A DNA stretch of 64,000 nt from positions 1 to 64,000 of the forward strand of contig JAIXWL010000008.1 in NCBI GenBank assembly GCA_027491315.1, read 5' to 3'. The notes beneath the pieces are model-generated. The model worked only from the letters and a program-made list of their open reading frames with translations. It did not search any database and had not been told where the DNA came from. Shown piece after piece: positions 41,635-50,419 of the stretch (the first letter of the stretch is position 1; each line of letters begins with the position of its first letter). The stretch comes from Cytophagaceae bacterium (GTDB lineage Bacteria; Bacteroidota; Bacteroidia; Cytophagales; Spirosomataceae). Both the position numbers and the translations under genes were made by a program.

Positions 41635-41825
41635 AATGATAAAAATGCTTTAGATTTTTGTTTTGCTAAATTAACGCAATTTGTGTGCCATTGTTCTACT
41701 CGAGGTATATTATTAACAAGATTTAAGAAATGGCAGATTTTATGAATTTTTGGCATTTTTATTTCTAGGTGAAGTAGTAATCTTTATTGACATAGAATCC
41801 ATTTTTTAATCGGCTCATAATTGGT

Positions 41826-41833
41826 TAATTTTG
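41826..41833 (+). promoter_or_regulatory. Candidate -7 element of lysS (TAATTTTG)
   Basis: TAATTTTG lies 30 nt upstream of the preferred lysS ATG. No good -33 element is seen at the expected distance. It overlaps the alternative TTG start at 41831. Confidence 0.35.
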
Positions 41834-41863
41834 CAATTCAATTTAGAAATAAGAGAATTCCAC

Positions 41864-43579
41864 ATGGTTTTAAGTGAGCAAGAACAATTAAGAAGACAAA
41901 AAAGATTGGATTTGATGGCTTTGGGCATAGATCCATATCCCGCAGCTGCCTATCCAGTCAATGTATATGCCAAGGATATTTTGTCAGATTATTCGGTAGA
42001 ATCAGCCAATTTTCAAGATGTTACTTTGGCAGGTCGATTGATGGGATTCCGAATCATGGGAAATGCTTCTTTTGCTGAATTGCAAGATGCGAGTGGCCGA
42101 ATTCAATTGTATTTTAGGAGAGATGACTTATGTCCGGGCGAGGATAAAACCTTATATAATACGGTCTTTAAAAAACTGCTTGATATAGGTGATATTATTG
42201 GTGTAAAAGGCTATGTATTTACTACACAAATGGGTGAAATATCTGTCCATGTACGTGAGTTTACCCTCTTATCCAAAGCACTTAAACCTTTACCAGTGGT
42301 TAAGGAAGCAGAAGGTCAAACTTTTGATGCCTTTTCTGATCCTGAATTGAGGTACCGCCAACGCTATGTCGATTTGATCGTTAATCCATCGGTAAAAGAT
42401 ATTTTTATCAAGCGTGCCAAAATCATATCCACCATGCGGTCTATGTTTGATGAGCGAGGTTGGTTAGAAGTAGAAACACCCGTCTTGCAAGCCATTCACG
42501 GGGGGGCGTCTGCTCGTCCTTTCAAAACGCATCACAATACCTTGGATATGCCTCTTTATTTGCGCATTGCTAATGAGCTGTATTTGAAGCGATTAATTGT
42601 TGGTGGATTTGACGGAGTCTATGAATTTGGAAAAATGTTTAGAAATGAAGGAATGGATCGTACCCACAATCCTGAATTCACTTCTTTGGAATTTTATGTA
42701 GCATACAAGGACTATCATTGGATGATGGACCTAACCGAAAAAATCTTTGAGAAAGTAGCTCAAACTTTGCACCAGCAAACCCAGGTACAAGTAGGTGAAA
42801 ATGCTATTGAATTTGCCGGGCCATATCCGAAATTATCCATTTCTGAAGCTATTTTAAAGTATTCCGGTGTAGATGTTGATGCCTTGTCTGAAGATCAATT
42901 ACGTGCTAAATGCCTTGAATTTGGTATGGAAGTGGACGAGCAAATGGGTAAAGGCAAGTTAATTGATGAGCTGTTTGGAGAGAAAGTTGAGGCAAATTTG
43001 ATTCAACCGACTTTCATCATAGACTATCCTGTAGAAATGTCTCCTTTGACGAAAAAGCACCGTTCAAAAGATGGATTAGTGGAACGATTTGAGCTATTTG
43101 TTAATGGTAAAGAAATCGCCAATGCCTATTCTGAATTGAATGATCCTATCGATCAAAAAGAAAGATTTGAAGATCAGTTGAGATTAGCCGAAAAAGGAGA
43201 TGATGAGGCAATGGCTATGGATCATGATTTCATCCGATCTTTGGAGTATGCCATGCCTCCAACCTCAGGCATTGGAATTGGAATAGATCGATTAACCATG
43301 TTAATGACCAATCAAGCATCCATTCAGGAAGTTTTATTCTTCCCTCAAATGCGCCCAGAAGTTTTGAAAGAAGTATCTTCTGATGCTGATTTTATTCAAG
43401 CAGGGGTAGCAGAACAATGGATTCCAGCCCTACAAAAAATGGGAATTTTAACACTAGAGGCCTTAAAATCAGCCAATCCCAATAAAGTATTCAATGATTT
43501 AGGGGGCCTACGTAAGAAATTAAAGATAGAATCACCTATGCCGAGCAAAGAAGAAGTCATTGCTTGGATTGAATCTTAA
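41864..43579 (+). CDS. lysS: Lysine-tRNA ligase (class II)
   Basis: LysRS charges tRNA-Lys. The 571-residue protein has the OB-fold anticodon domain at the N-terminus and the class-II motifs: FRNEGMDRTHNPEFT (motif 2) and GIGIGIDRLTM (motif 3). About 75 residues follow the usual end (after FFPQMRPE), including a helix-hairpin-like segment (ALQKMGILTLEALKSANPNK); similar extensions are common in Bacteroidota LysRS. The ATG at 41864 is chosen over TTG 41831. A good terminator follows. Confidence 0.96.
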   Translation: MVLSEQEQLRRQKRLDLMALGIDPYPAAAYPVNVYAKDILSDYSVESANFQDVTLAGRLMGFRIMGNASFAELQDASGRIQLYFRRDDLCPGEDKTLYNTVFKKLLDIGDIIGVKGYVFTTQMGEISVHVREFTLLSKALKPLPVVKEAEGQTFDAFSDPELRYRQRYVDLIVNPSVKDIFIKRAKIISTMRSMFDERGWLEVETPVLQAIHGGASARPFKTHHNTLDMPLYLRIANELYLKRLIVGGFDGVYEFGKMFRNEGMDRTHNPEFTSLEFYVAYKDYHWMMDLTEKIFEKVAQTLHQQTQVQVGENAIEFAGPYPKLSISEAILKYSGVDVDALSEDQLRAKCLEFGMEVDEQMGKGKLIDELFGEKVEANLIQPTFIIDYPVEMSPLTKKHRSKDGLVERFELFVNGKEIANAYSELNDPIDQKERFEDQLRLAEKGDDEAMAMDHDFIRSLEYAMPPTSGIGIGIDRLTMLMTNQASIQEVLFFPQMRPEVLKEVSSDADFIQAGVAEQWIPALQKMGILTLEALKSANPNKVFNDLGGLRKKLKIESPMPSKEEVIAWIES

Positions 43580-43601
43580 TCTATACATGCATTTAAATCA
43601 A

Positions 43602-43628
43602 AAAAGCCATCCCTCGGGATGGCTTTTT
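43602..43628 (+). terminator. Intrinsic terminator of lysS
   Basis: AAAAGCCATCCC (43602-43613) and GGGATGGCTTTT (43616-43627), with T-run, 23 nt after the stop. Confidence 0.9.
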
Positions 43629-43727
43629 CTTTTCTCTTTATTAGAGATCAATGTTGCAATTTTAATAGGATAACCTAATATATATTGGAAAATACTGATT
43701 TGCTCTAATCAAGGACATGTAAGAAAA

Positions 43728-43922
43728 TTACATTTTCTTTACATTGATAGCGTTAGCTCCACGCTTTCCGTCAGTTACTTCGTAGGAAACGCTGTCATTT
43801 TCGCGAATTGTAACACCAGCTAAGCCAGTTACGTGTACAAAAATGTCTTCACCTGTTTGGTCGTCAACGATGAATCCGAAACCTTTCGTCTCGTTGAAAA
43901 ATTTTACTTTACCAGTTTGCAT
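43728..43922 (-). CDS. Cold-shock protein (CspA family)
   Basis: This is a 64-residue single cold-shock domain that binds single-stranded RNA or DNA and melts RNA structure. RNP1 is KGFGFI (13-18) and RNP2 is DIFVHV (26-31). The full length matches CspA. A promoter about 150 nt upstream (44074-44103) implies a long 5' leader of about 145 nt, the kind that controls cold-shock mRNAs in other bacteria. It ends downstream of lysS and is convergent with it. Confidence 0.95.
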   Translation of the reverse strand: MQTGKVKFFNETKGFGFIVDDQTGEDIFVHVTGLAGVTIRENDSVSYEVTDGKRGANAINVKKM

Positions 43923-43983
43923 AAAAAATTAATGTTAAAAATTAAATCTTAAAGAATTTTAGACGCAAGAATTTTGACTGGGA

Positions 43984-43991
43984 CAAACTTA
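43984..43991 (-). promoter_or_regulatory. Alternative -7-like element of the cold-shock gene (TAAGTTTG)
   Basis: The complement reads TAAGTTTG, 61 nt upstream of the ATG. No -33 TTTG or TTG is found at 19-21 nt. It could mark a second, shorter transcript. Confidence 0.25.
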
Positions 43992-44073
43992 TAGAATCAA
44001 ATGGAGTGTAAGCCGGAGAGATACTAGGAGGGATGAAGTCGAGAATTTTGCTGAATTAAAACTTTTAAGTGTC

Positions 44074-44103
44074 CAAATGTATATAAAATTCAATTGCATG
44101 CAA
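44074..44103 (-). promoter_or_regulatory. Predicted Bacteroidota-type promoter of the cold-shock gene
   Basis: On the minus strand TTG (complement of 44101-44103) and TACATTTG (complement of 44074-44081) are separated by 19 nt. Transcription would start near 44067, about 145 nt before the ATG (43922). The rest of 43923-44243 shows no gene. Confidence 0.6.
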
Positions 44104-44215
44104 GCAAAATCAAATTAAATATTAAAAATTATCATTTATTTTATTTTAATTTTGCAATATTCGTATAAAAATTTGAATTATTTAAATTTACTACCGAGAA
44201 TCGGGTAATTATTAA

Positions 44216-44223
44216 TATTTTTG
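44216..44223 (+). promoter_or_regulatory. Candidate -7 element of the PspC gene (TATTTTTG)
   Basis: TATTTTTG lies 20 nt upstream of the ATG at 44244. No -33 TTTG is seen at the expected spacing; the region is very A+T-rich. Confidence 0.4.
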
Positions 44224-44243
44224 TAGGCATTAAATTTAGCTAC

Positions 44244-44465
44244 ATGAAAAAAGTAAAGTATTTCGTTGAAAATCAAGCTTTTGGAGTTTGTACTAGATTA
44301 GGAGAGAAGTTTAAAATTTCTACCTCTAGCATCAGATTGTATTTTATTTATACCTCTTTCATTACGATGGGTTCTCCCATCATCATTTATTTAATCTTGG
44401 CTTTTTGGATGAATATTCGTCGATATTTACGCCAAAGAAACAACCCAACGGTCTGGGAATTTTAG
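44244..44465 (+). CDS. PspC-domain small membrane protein
   Basis: This is a 73-residue PspC-like protein. It has the pattern GVCTRLGEKFKISTSSIRLYFIYTSF, then a TM segment (about residues 40-58, MGSPIIIYLILAFWMNI) and a basic C-terminal end. PspC proteins act in phage-shock or membrane-stress responses, often with PspA or PspB, which are not seen nearby. Its stop overlaps the stop codon of the convergent glycosyltransferase gene by two bases. Confidence 0.8.
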   Translation: MKKVKYFVENQAFGVCTRLGEKFKISTSSIRLYFIYTSFITMGSPIIIYLILAFWMNIRRYLRQRNNPTVWEF

Positions 44466-45469
44466 AATTTTAAATCACTGAATTTTTTTCTTTTTTGTAC
44501 GAAATAGGCCCAAATTATGGATTTTGGGTAGCTAGCAATGTGCTCTTTTTTAATTAATTCAGGGGCTAAATTTTGTTTGTTTTTTTCAAATAATACATAA
44601 GAATAAAATGCAAAATGTGCTTTCAAAATGGCCCCAATCAACGCAAAATCACCTGATAATAGATATTTGATACCAGCTAAGCCATCTGCAAGCATTCTGA
44701 ACAGAATAGTGATACTTTTCTTATTCTGAGGTAGATTTTTGTATAAGAGTATCAGATTGTTTCTAAAATTCAAATAGGTTTTAAAGGGGTTTCCTTGTGC
44801 TAAAGTTCCTCCTCCTACGTGTTTAACACTACTTTCTGCCACCGCCGCTACATGATATCCTGCTCGTTGAATTCTCCAACATAGGTCTATTTCTTCCATG
44901 TGAGCAAAAAAATAGTCGTCTAATCCTCCAACTTTCCAATAAATTTCTGAACGAACGAGTAAGCAGGCTCCCGTAGCCCATTGAACTAGACCCGTGGGGT
45001 ATTGTTCATGATTATTTTCAATGGATTCAAATATCCTTCCCCGACAAAATGGAAATCCTAAATTGTCCCAAAATCCACCTGCAGCACCAGCATATTCAAA
45101 TGAATTTTGGTTTTGATAATCTAGGATATAAGGTTGTACAGCGGCTACTTGGGTGTTTTTTGACATGTAATCCAATAAAGGATTTAACCAGTTTTCGCTA
45201 GGCTCAATGTCAGAATTCATTAAAACGTAGAATTCGGCTTGAATGGATTTTAATGCTCTGTTGTAACCTCCTGCATAACCTAAGTTTCCTTTTCCTTCTA
45301 TTCGATGTATTTCTGGAAATTGCTTTTTTAGGTAATCCAGGGAATCATCGGTGGAACCATTGTCTGCTACGTAAATGCTGCCGGAAGGGCAGGTAGAAAT
45401 AACGGATGGTAAGAATTTTTCTAAAAAATGCTTTCCGTTAAAATTTAAAATGACAATGGCTACCGACAT
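44462..45469 (-). CDS. Family-2 glycosyltransferase
   Basis: This is a GT2-type inverting glycosyltransferase (GT-A fold) that transfers sugars from nucleotide donors to an unknown acceptor, perhaps LPS or another surface glycan. The 335-residue protein has IVILNFNGKHFLEKFLPSV at the N-terminus, DNGSTDDS (36-43) and YVLMNSDIEPS. GACLLVRSEIYWKVGGLDD comes later. The C-terminus contains hydrophobic helices. It converges with the PspC gene and overlaps its stop. A TACCTTTG motif (complement of 45485-45492) lies 15 nt upstream of the ATG. Confidence 0.88.
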   Translation of the reverse strand: MSVAIVILNFNGKHFLEKFLPSVISTCPSGSIYVADNGSTDDSLDYLKKQFPEIHRIEGKGNLGYAGGYNRALKSIQAEFYVLMNSDIEPSENWLNPLLDYMSKNTQVAAVQPYILDYQNQNSFEYAGAAGGFWDNLGFPFCRGRIFESIENNHEQYPTGLVQWATGACLLVRSEIYWKVGGLDDYFFAHMEEIDLCWRIQRAGYHVAAVAESSVKHVGGGTLAQGNPFKTYLNFRNNLILLYKNLPQNKKSITILFRMLADGLAGIKYLLSGDFALIGAILKAHFAFYSYVLFEKNKQNLAPELIKKEHIASYPKSIIWAYFVQKRKKFSDLKF

Positions 45470-45484
45470 AATGTTCCTTTCCTA

Positions 45485-45492
45485 CAAAGGTA
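45485..45492 (-). promoter_or_regulatory. Candidate -7 element of the glycosyltransferase gene (TACCTTTG)
   Basis: The complement reads TACCTTTG 15 nt upstream of the ATG at 45469. No clear -33. The same octamer occurs upstream of gldA and ribBA. Confidence 0.35.
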
Positions 45493-45530
45493 AGTAAATC
45501 GTTCAAATTAGAATTTATTCGAGAAAGATG

Positions 45531-45538
45531 TATTTTTG
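45531..45538 (+). promoter_or_regulatory. Candidate -7 element of the permease gene (TATTTTTG)
   Basis: TATTTTTG lies 34 nt upstream of the ATG at 45573, divergent from the glycosyltransferase -7. No -33 TTTG is seen. Confidence 0.4.
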
Positions 45539-45572
45539 TTCTAATTACCATCACATCAACTAATTAATTTGC

Positions 45573-47285
45573 ATGAATTCATCCTTTTTTCGCAAAAAGT
45601 CCATTGATAAAATAGTTTCTGATCAAATCGAGATTGAAAAGCTGGAAGGTGGATCCATGGTTCGGAATTTAGGCGTTAGAGACCTAACCTTTTTAGGTGT
45701 TGCCGCAATCATTGGTGCTAGTATTTTTTCTGCCATCGGTCAGGCATCCGCCAATGGAGGTCCCGCTGTATCTCTTTTATTTGTTTTTACTGCCGTGGCA
45801 TGTATGTTTACGGCCTTTTGTTATGCTCGATTTGCGGCAACGGTCCCCATTAGTGGTAGCGCCTATACCTATGCCTATACGAGTTTAGGGGAAATAGTTG
45901 CCTGGATTTTAGGTTGGAATCTTTTATTAGAATACGCTATTTCCAATGTGGCTGTAGCCATTTCATGGTCTAAATATTTTGTTGATTTAATGGAAGGTCT
46001 AGGCTATCATATCCCAGATTATTTAACCATGGATTTTTTGTCCGCCAAAAGAGCGTTTTCTGAAGCACAAGTAGCTCTTAATCAAGGCCAATTGTTAGAA
46101 TCCTTATCAGTAAATGTGCGTGAAGGTTATACTGCTTATGCCACGGCTCCGGTTATTTTCGGTTGGCATTTTGTAGCTAATATTCCTGCTTTATTGATTA
46201 CGGCCGCTATTACCTATTTGGTATATATTGGTATTCGTGAAACCAAAAATATGAATAATATTTTGGTCATTCTAAAGCTATTGGTCATTGTGATTGTGGT
46301 GGGTGTAGGTGCATTTTATGTTCAGGTAGAAAATTGGTCGCCATTTGCTCCCAATGGCATCAGTGGGGTATTAAAAAGTGTGGCAGCTGTTTGTTTTGCT
46401 TATATAGGTTTTGATTCTATTTCAACGACTGCAGAGGAATGTACAAATCCTCAAAGGGATATACCCAAGGCCATGATGTGGGCTTTGATTATTTGTACGG
46501 TTCTTTATGTATTAGTGACTTTGGTTTTGACGGGCATTGTTCCCTCTGCTTCTTTGGCGGGTATTGAAGATCCATTGGCTTATATGTTTACCCAAGTAGG
46601 CTTACATGGAGTTGCCGGAGTGGTTGCGGCTAGTGCGGTCATAGCCTTAACTAGTGCCTTATTGGTTTATCAATTGGGGCAACCTCGTATTTGGATGACA
46701 ATGTCTCGGGATGGATTATTACCTAAAGCGTTTTCTAATATTCATCCTAAATACCGAACTCCTTCATTTTCTACCATCATGACGGGCGTTTTAGTAGGTA
46801 TTCCTGCACTATTTGCCAATCTAGAAGAAGTGATTAACCTTAGCAGTATTGGTACCTTATTCGCATTTGTGTTGGTATGTGGCGGTGTATTGATATTGGA
46901 TTTAGACCCAGAGAATCAAAAGAAATCCAAGTTTAAAATACCATATATCAATGCTAAATATTGGGTGGGTTTAGCCTTTTTGATTTGCTTATATATTTAT
47001 TTGCCGACAGCCGATGCATGGTCAAGTTATTGGAGTGCCCATTGGGTGGGAGAAGCGCGAGTAGACCATTTCTTGCTCAGTGCATTCTTTTTAATTTGGT
47101 TGGTTTTGGCCTACTTTAGTTTTACCATCAATTTATCTTTGATCCCAGTTTTAGGCTTATTAGTTAATTTATATTTAATGACGCAAATGGGTGCCACCAA
47201 TTGGGAGAGATTCCTTTATTGGTGTATCGCAGGTTTTTTAATTTATTTCAGTTATAGCTATCGAAAAAGTAAATTACATGTATAA
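45573..47285 (+). CDS. APC-superfamily amino-acid permease
   Basis: This is a 570-residue inner-membrane transporter of the APC superfamily, closest in pattern to the cationic amino-acid transporter (CAT) group. There are about 12-14 TM helices. The first helix has GVAAIIGASIFSAIGQASANGGP and TM3 has WNLLLEYAISNVAVAISWSKY. The conserved GFDSISTTAEECTNPQRDIPKAM follows TM6. The substrate is probably an amino acid or related amine. A strong terminator shared with the next gene follows. Confidence 0.9.
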   Translation: MNSSFFRKKSIDKIVSDQIEIEKLEGGSMVRNLGVRDLTFLGVAAIIGASIFSAIGQASANGGPAVSLLFVFTAVACMFTAFCYARFAATVPISGSAYTYAYTSLGEIVAWILGWNLLLEYAISNVAVAISWSKYFVDLMEGLGYHIPDYLTMDFLSAKRAFSEAQVALNQGQLLESLSVNVREGYTAYATAPVIFGWHFVANIPALLITAAITYLVYIGIRETKNMNNILVILKLLVIVIVVGVGAFYVQVENWSPFAPNGISGVLKSVAAVCFAYIGFDSISTTAEECTNPQRDIPKAMMWALIICTVLYVLVTLVLTGIVPSASLAGIEDPLAYMFTQVGLHGVAGVVAASAVIALTSALLVYQLGQPRIWMTMSRDGLLPKAFSNIHPKYRTPSFSTIMTGVLVGIPALFANLEEVINLSSIGTLFAFVLVCGGVLILDLDPENQKKSKFKIPYINAKYWVGLAFLICLYIYLPTADAWSSYWSAHWVGEARVDHFLLSAFFLIWLVLAYFSFTINLSLIPVLGLLVNLYLMTQMGATNWERFLYWCIAGFLIYFSYSYRKSKLHV

Positions 47286-47286
47286 A

Positions 47287-47317
47287 AAAAGGGCCAATTT
47301 AATTGGCCCTTTTTTTT
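47287..47317. terminator. Bidirectional terminator, permease and zinc peptidase
   Basis: Perfect 12-bp arms AAAAGGGCCAAT (47287-47298) and ATTGGCCCTTTT (47302-47313), loop TTA and T-runs on both strands. It lies immediately past the permease stop and overlaps the peptidase stop region (47316), so it serves the plus strand and probably also the minus strand. Confidence 0.8.
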
Positions 47318-48008
47318 AGTCATTACTTCTTCGTCCTCCCAATAAATTGAGGTAATAAAGTAATTGAGCTAGCATGGCTAAAGCTGCTACCACATAGGTC
47401 ATAGCCGCCCACCAAAGTGCATCCTTGGACATTTCATATTCACTTGAATTAACGATTTGATTATTTTTAATCCAAGCTAAAGCACGGTTAGAGGCATCAA
47501 ATTCTACAGGTAATGTCACAAAGCTAAAAATGGTTGCTAGGGCAAATAAAGCTACCCCTATACTCAAAAGAGTGGCATTTCCAGTTGAATACAAAATCAT
47601 CATTCCTATCATCAATAAGATAGGCATGAAACCATTGGCCACATTCAATAAAGGCACCATGGCACTCCTAAACTGTAGAAAAGAATAAGCCTGGGCATGT
47701 TGGACAGCATGTCCACATTCGTGGGCTGCTACTGCTGCAGCAGCGGCATTTCGGCCATGATATACATCCGCACTTAAATTAACGGTTTTGTCGCTTGGGT
47801 TATAATGGTCTGTTAATTGACCATCTACGGAAATCACCCGGACATCATAGATTCCATGATCTGAAAGCATCTTCTCCGCAATTTGTTGTCCGGATAAATT
47901 ACTCTGCAAGGGTACTTCTGAATACTGTTTGAATTTGGATTTTAATCTCCAAGAAATCATCATTCCGATAACTCCAAAAAGGATGGTTAAAACATAGATT
48001 CCTGTCAT
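47316..48008 (-). CDS. YugP-family zinc metallopeptidase
   Basis: This is a 230-residue membrane-bound zinc peptidase of the YugP/DUF2268-like type. The motif HECGH at 96-100 (part of AAHECGHAVQHA) provides the zinc ligands and catalytic Glu. One N-terminal and three or more C-terminal TM segments are visible (IYVLTILFGVIGMMISW; FMPILLMIGMMILY). Its substrate is unknown. It is followed by rfaE2 on the same strand with 6 nt between, suggesting an operon. Confidence 0.85.
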   Translation of the reverse strand: MTGIYVLTILFGVIGMMISWRLKSKFKQYSEVPLQSNLSGQQIAEKMLSDHGIYDVRVISVDGQLTDHYNPSDKTVNLSADVYHGRNAAAAAVAAHECGHAVQHAQAYSFLQFRSAMVPLLNVANGFMPILLMIGMMILYSTGNATLLSIGVALFALATIFSFVTLPVEFDASNRALAWIKNNQIVNSSEYEMSKDALWWAAMTYVVAALAMLAQLLYYLNLLGGRRSND

Positions 48009-48014
48009 TTTCTT

Positions 48015-48497
48015 TTATTTTTTAAGTTTGTTAATAATTCCTGTTGTTGAATAATTGGGTACTAAATCAATGGTGCTAACTTTTCCACCTGCGGCTAAAA
48101 CTTCTTTTGAACCTACAATTGTATCAATGGTATAATCATTTCCTTTAATTAGCACATCTGGTAAAAGCGTTTTAATTAATTCCAAAGGCGTTTCCTCATC
48201 AAATATGATAACTAAAGAGACAAAACCCAAGGCTGCAATTAAACGGGCTCGTGCATATTCTGAATTAACCGGCCTTTCAGGTCCTTTCAGTTCTCGCACA
48301 GATCGGTCTGAGTTGACAGCTACAATCATTTTATCCCCGGCTTGGCTTGATTTTTCTAAGTAATCAACGTGGCCGAGATGCAAAATGTCAAAGCACCCGT
48401 TCGTAAAAACAACTTTTTGTTGTTCCCTTTTCCAGTTGTTGCGAATTTCTGCTGCTTCACTTAAGGTATGAATTTTATGTTCACTGAGTGTCGACAC
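48015..48497 (-). CDS. rfaE2: Heptose-1-phosphate adenylyltransferase
   Basis: RfaE2 adenylylates D-glycero-beta-D-manno-heptose 1-phosphate to ADP-heptose for the LPS inner core. The 160-residue protein has the nucleotidyltransferase signature NGCFDILHLGH (33-43) and ends with NYSTTGIINKLKK. The kinase half (RfaE1) is absent from the window. It starts with a GTG and overlaps the flippase gene by 17 bp. Other heptose genes are elsewhere. Confidence 0.93.
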   Translation of the reverse strand: MSTLSEHKIHTLSEAAEIRNNWKREQQKVVFTNGCFDILHLGHVDYLEKSSQAGDKMIVAVNSDRSVRELKGPERPVNSEYARARLIAALGFVSLVIIFDEETPLELIKTLLPDVLIKGNDYTIDTIVGSKEVLAAGGKVSTIDLVPNYSTTGIINKLKK

Positions 48498-49476
48498 TGT
48501 TTAGTTTTTTAGGTAAGAAAAGAGTTAGAATAAAACTAATACCCCCAAATAACAAGATGGTAGCCATTTGGGTTCCATGAAAAAATGTGGCTAGGGCTGT
48601 AGCCTCTTTCATGGGGATTTGGTAGAAAAATAAAGTTGATGCTACGAGGCTATGGTAGGCTCCAATACCGCCTTGGGTGGGCGTGGCCATGCCGAATGTA
48701 CCCATAACTAAAATGCTGAGTGAAGCCGATAATCCTAGGTTTTCACTACTTGGGAAAGCTAAAAGTAAGGTATAGACATTAAGGAAATAAGCAAACCAAA
48801 TGGCCCCCGTATAAAGCAAAAATAATCCAGGTTTTTTAACATCTTTGATGCTAATGATGCCATCAATCCAACCTGAGAGAATTTGTCCCACCTTTGAACT
48901 TTTTGAAAGAATTTCCCATTTGGCAAGTAGGTAATCTTTGGTCAACCAAAGGCTGATTAATCCAATTAAACCCAGGATTAACAAACCCAAAATTAATGTT
49001 AATGGAGGTGTATCTGTTTGTGGAAATAAAAAAGATTGAATGGGTTTCCATTCGACTAAAAACGTAATACCCACTATGACGATTAAACCGAGCAAATCGA
49101 CTACCCTCTCTGTAATAACGGTACCAAATGACTTTTCGAAAGGTATATCAGCTGTTTTTTGAAGGGATCCACAACGAGAAACTTCCCCCATTCTAGGTAC
49201 AATGAAATTGGCAAAATAGCCGATCATTACGGCAGAAAAAGTTCTTATTTGACCTGGCTGGTAATCAAGACTATCTAATAATTGTTCCCAGCGAAGCGCC
49301 CTTAACCAATGTGAAACCAAAGAAATTAGAATAGCTACACTTACCCATTGGTAGTTCGCTTGCAGGAGCGTTTGGTAAATATCATCCCATTCTAACTGAC
49401 TTTTCGAAAATGCCCAATACAAGAGAGAGGCAGCTAATAAAGTCGAGAATAAGTACTTAAGAATGGATTTTATCAT
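48481..49476 (-). CDS. Flippase-like integral membrane protein (UPF0104/AglD type)
   Basis: This is a 331-residue membrane protein with about eight TM helices. It matches the lysylphosphatidylglycerol-synthase-TM/UPF0104 family, whose members include AglD and lipid flippases. Motifs are LRALRWEQLLDSLDY, FANFIVPRMGEVSRCG and the C-terminal GTFGMATPTQGGIGAYH. It may act in surface lipid or glycan transfer, fitting the GT2, rfaE2 and kdsA genes nearby, but this is inference. The ATG at 49476 is preferred over the GTG at 49503. It overlaps rfaE2. Confidence 0.8.
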   Translation of the reverse strand: MIKSILKYLFSTLLAASLLYWAFSKSQLEWDDIYQTLLQANYQWVSVAILISLVSHWLRALRWEQLLDSLDYQPGQIRTFSAVMIGYFANFIVPRMGEVSRCGSLQKTADIPFEKSFGTVITERVVDLLGLIVIVGITFLVEWKPIQSFLFPQTDTPPLTLILGLLILGLIGLISLWLTKDYLLAKWEILSKSSKVGQILSGWIDGIISIKDVKKPGLFLLYTGAIWFAYFLNVYTLLLAFPSSENLGLSASLSILVMGTFGMATPTQGGIGAYHSLVASTLFFYQIPMKEATALATFFHGTQMATILLFGGISFILTLFLPKKLNSVDTQ

Positions 49477-49560
49477 GTTGTGGTGTTGGATTTCGAGAAT
49501 CACAAGGCAAAATAAAGAGCTTTGCTTAAATTATATAGCTGGAATCCGATAAAATTTTTA

Positions 49561-49568
49561 TATTTTTG
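49561..49568 (+). promoter_or_regulatory. Candidate -7 element of the GT5-like gene (TATTTTTG)
   Basis: TATTTTTG lies 41 nt upstream of the ATG at 49610; no -33 TTTG is present at 19-21 nt. Confidence 0.4.
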
Positions 49569-49609
49569 CAAAGTTTTTTTGGGATAATTTTCCCCTAAAT
49601 CAATTTAGA

Positions 49610-50419
49610 ATGTCCAAATTACGTATTCTTTACGTTTCGAGTGAGGTTGACCCTTTCCTTAACACCTCTAGAATTGCAGACTTCGTTCGTAACCTTCCAA
49701 CTGCCATGCAGGAGAGGGGAATGGAGATTCGAATCTTGGTTCCAAGATTTGGTTCTATAAATGAACGCAAAAACCGTTTGCACGAAGTAGTTCGGCTATC
49801 AGGAATCACCATCCCCATGGGTGAGGAAGAAAAACCGTTAACGATTAAGGTCGCTAGTATTCCTGCTGCTAAATTGCAGGTTTATTTCATAGATAATGAA
49901 GATTATTTCCAGCGTAAATTTGTGTTAACCGATAAAGAAGGGGCATTCTACGATGACAATCATGAGCGTGCGGCTTTCTTCTGCAAAGGAGCATTGGAAA
50001 CAGTGGTGAAATTAGGCTGGTCGCCTGATGTCGTACATTGTAATGATTGGATGTCGAGTTTAGTACCTTTGTACATCTCTACACATTACAAAAACCACCC
50101 TATCTTTAAAGATTCAAAAACTATTTTCTCTCCTCACAATTCTGAATTTGATTTTACGTTTTCTAACGAAGATTTATTAGAGAAAGTTAAATTGGGCGAA
50201 ATTGAAGACGATAATTTAACTAGCTTAGCCAATTCAGATTATTCTGCCTTTATTAAAATTGGTGCAGAATATGCCGACAAAGTAGTATCATTAGAAAATG
50301 CGGAAAACAGCCGTATCCAATCCATCATTGATGAATTTAAATCAAAAACCTATCAAAATATTGCCGAAAATGATCTCGATTTCTTCGAAAAATTGTATTT
50401 GGAAATGGCCGGCAATTAA
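49610..50419 (+). CDS. GT5-domain-only glycogen/starch synthase-like protein
   Basis: This is a 269-residue protein resembling only the N-terminal (GT5) half of bacterial glycogen synthase. The full enzyme is about 480 residues and includes a C-terminal GT1-type domain that is absent here. The conserved KxGGLGD substrate loop near the N-terminus is replaced by NTSRIAD (about residues 18-24). WSPDVVHCNDWMSSLVPLY and FSPHNSEFDF remain recognisable. It may be a partial or non-catalytic homologue, known in Bacteroidota before DUF4270 lipoproteins. Its stop lies inside the DUF4270 gene's start region (50-bp overlap). Confidence 0.8.
   Translation: MSKLRILYVSSEVDPFLNTSRIADFVRNLPTAMQERGMEIRILVPRFGSINERKNRLHEVVRLSGITIPMGEEEKPLTIKVASIPAAKLQVYFIDNEDYFQRKFVLTDKEGAFYDDNHERAAFFCKGALETVVKLGWSPDVVHCNDWMSSLVPLYISTHYKNHPIFKDSKTIFSPHNSEFDFTFSNEDLLEKVKLGEIEDDNLTSLANSDYSAFIKIGAEYADKVVSLENAENSRIQSIIDEFKSKTYQNIAENDLDFFEKLYLEMAGN

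Noticed and set aside
50298-50369. Upstream start of the DUF4270 gene at 50298
   Set aside because: It would add 24 residues inside the GT5-like gene before the lipoprotein signal; the ATG at 50370 places the lipobox correctly.
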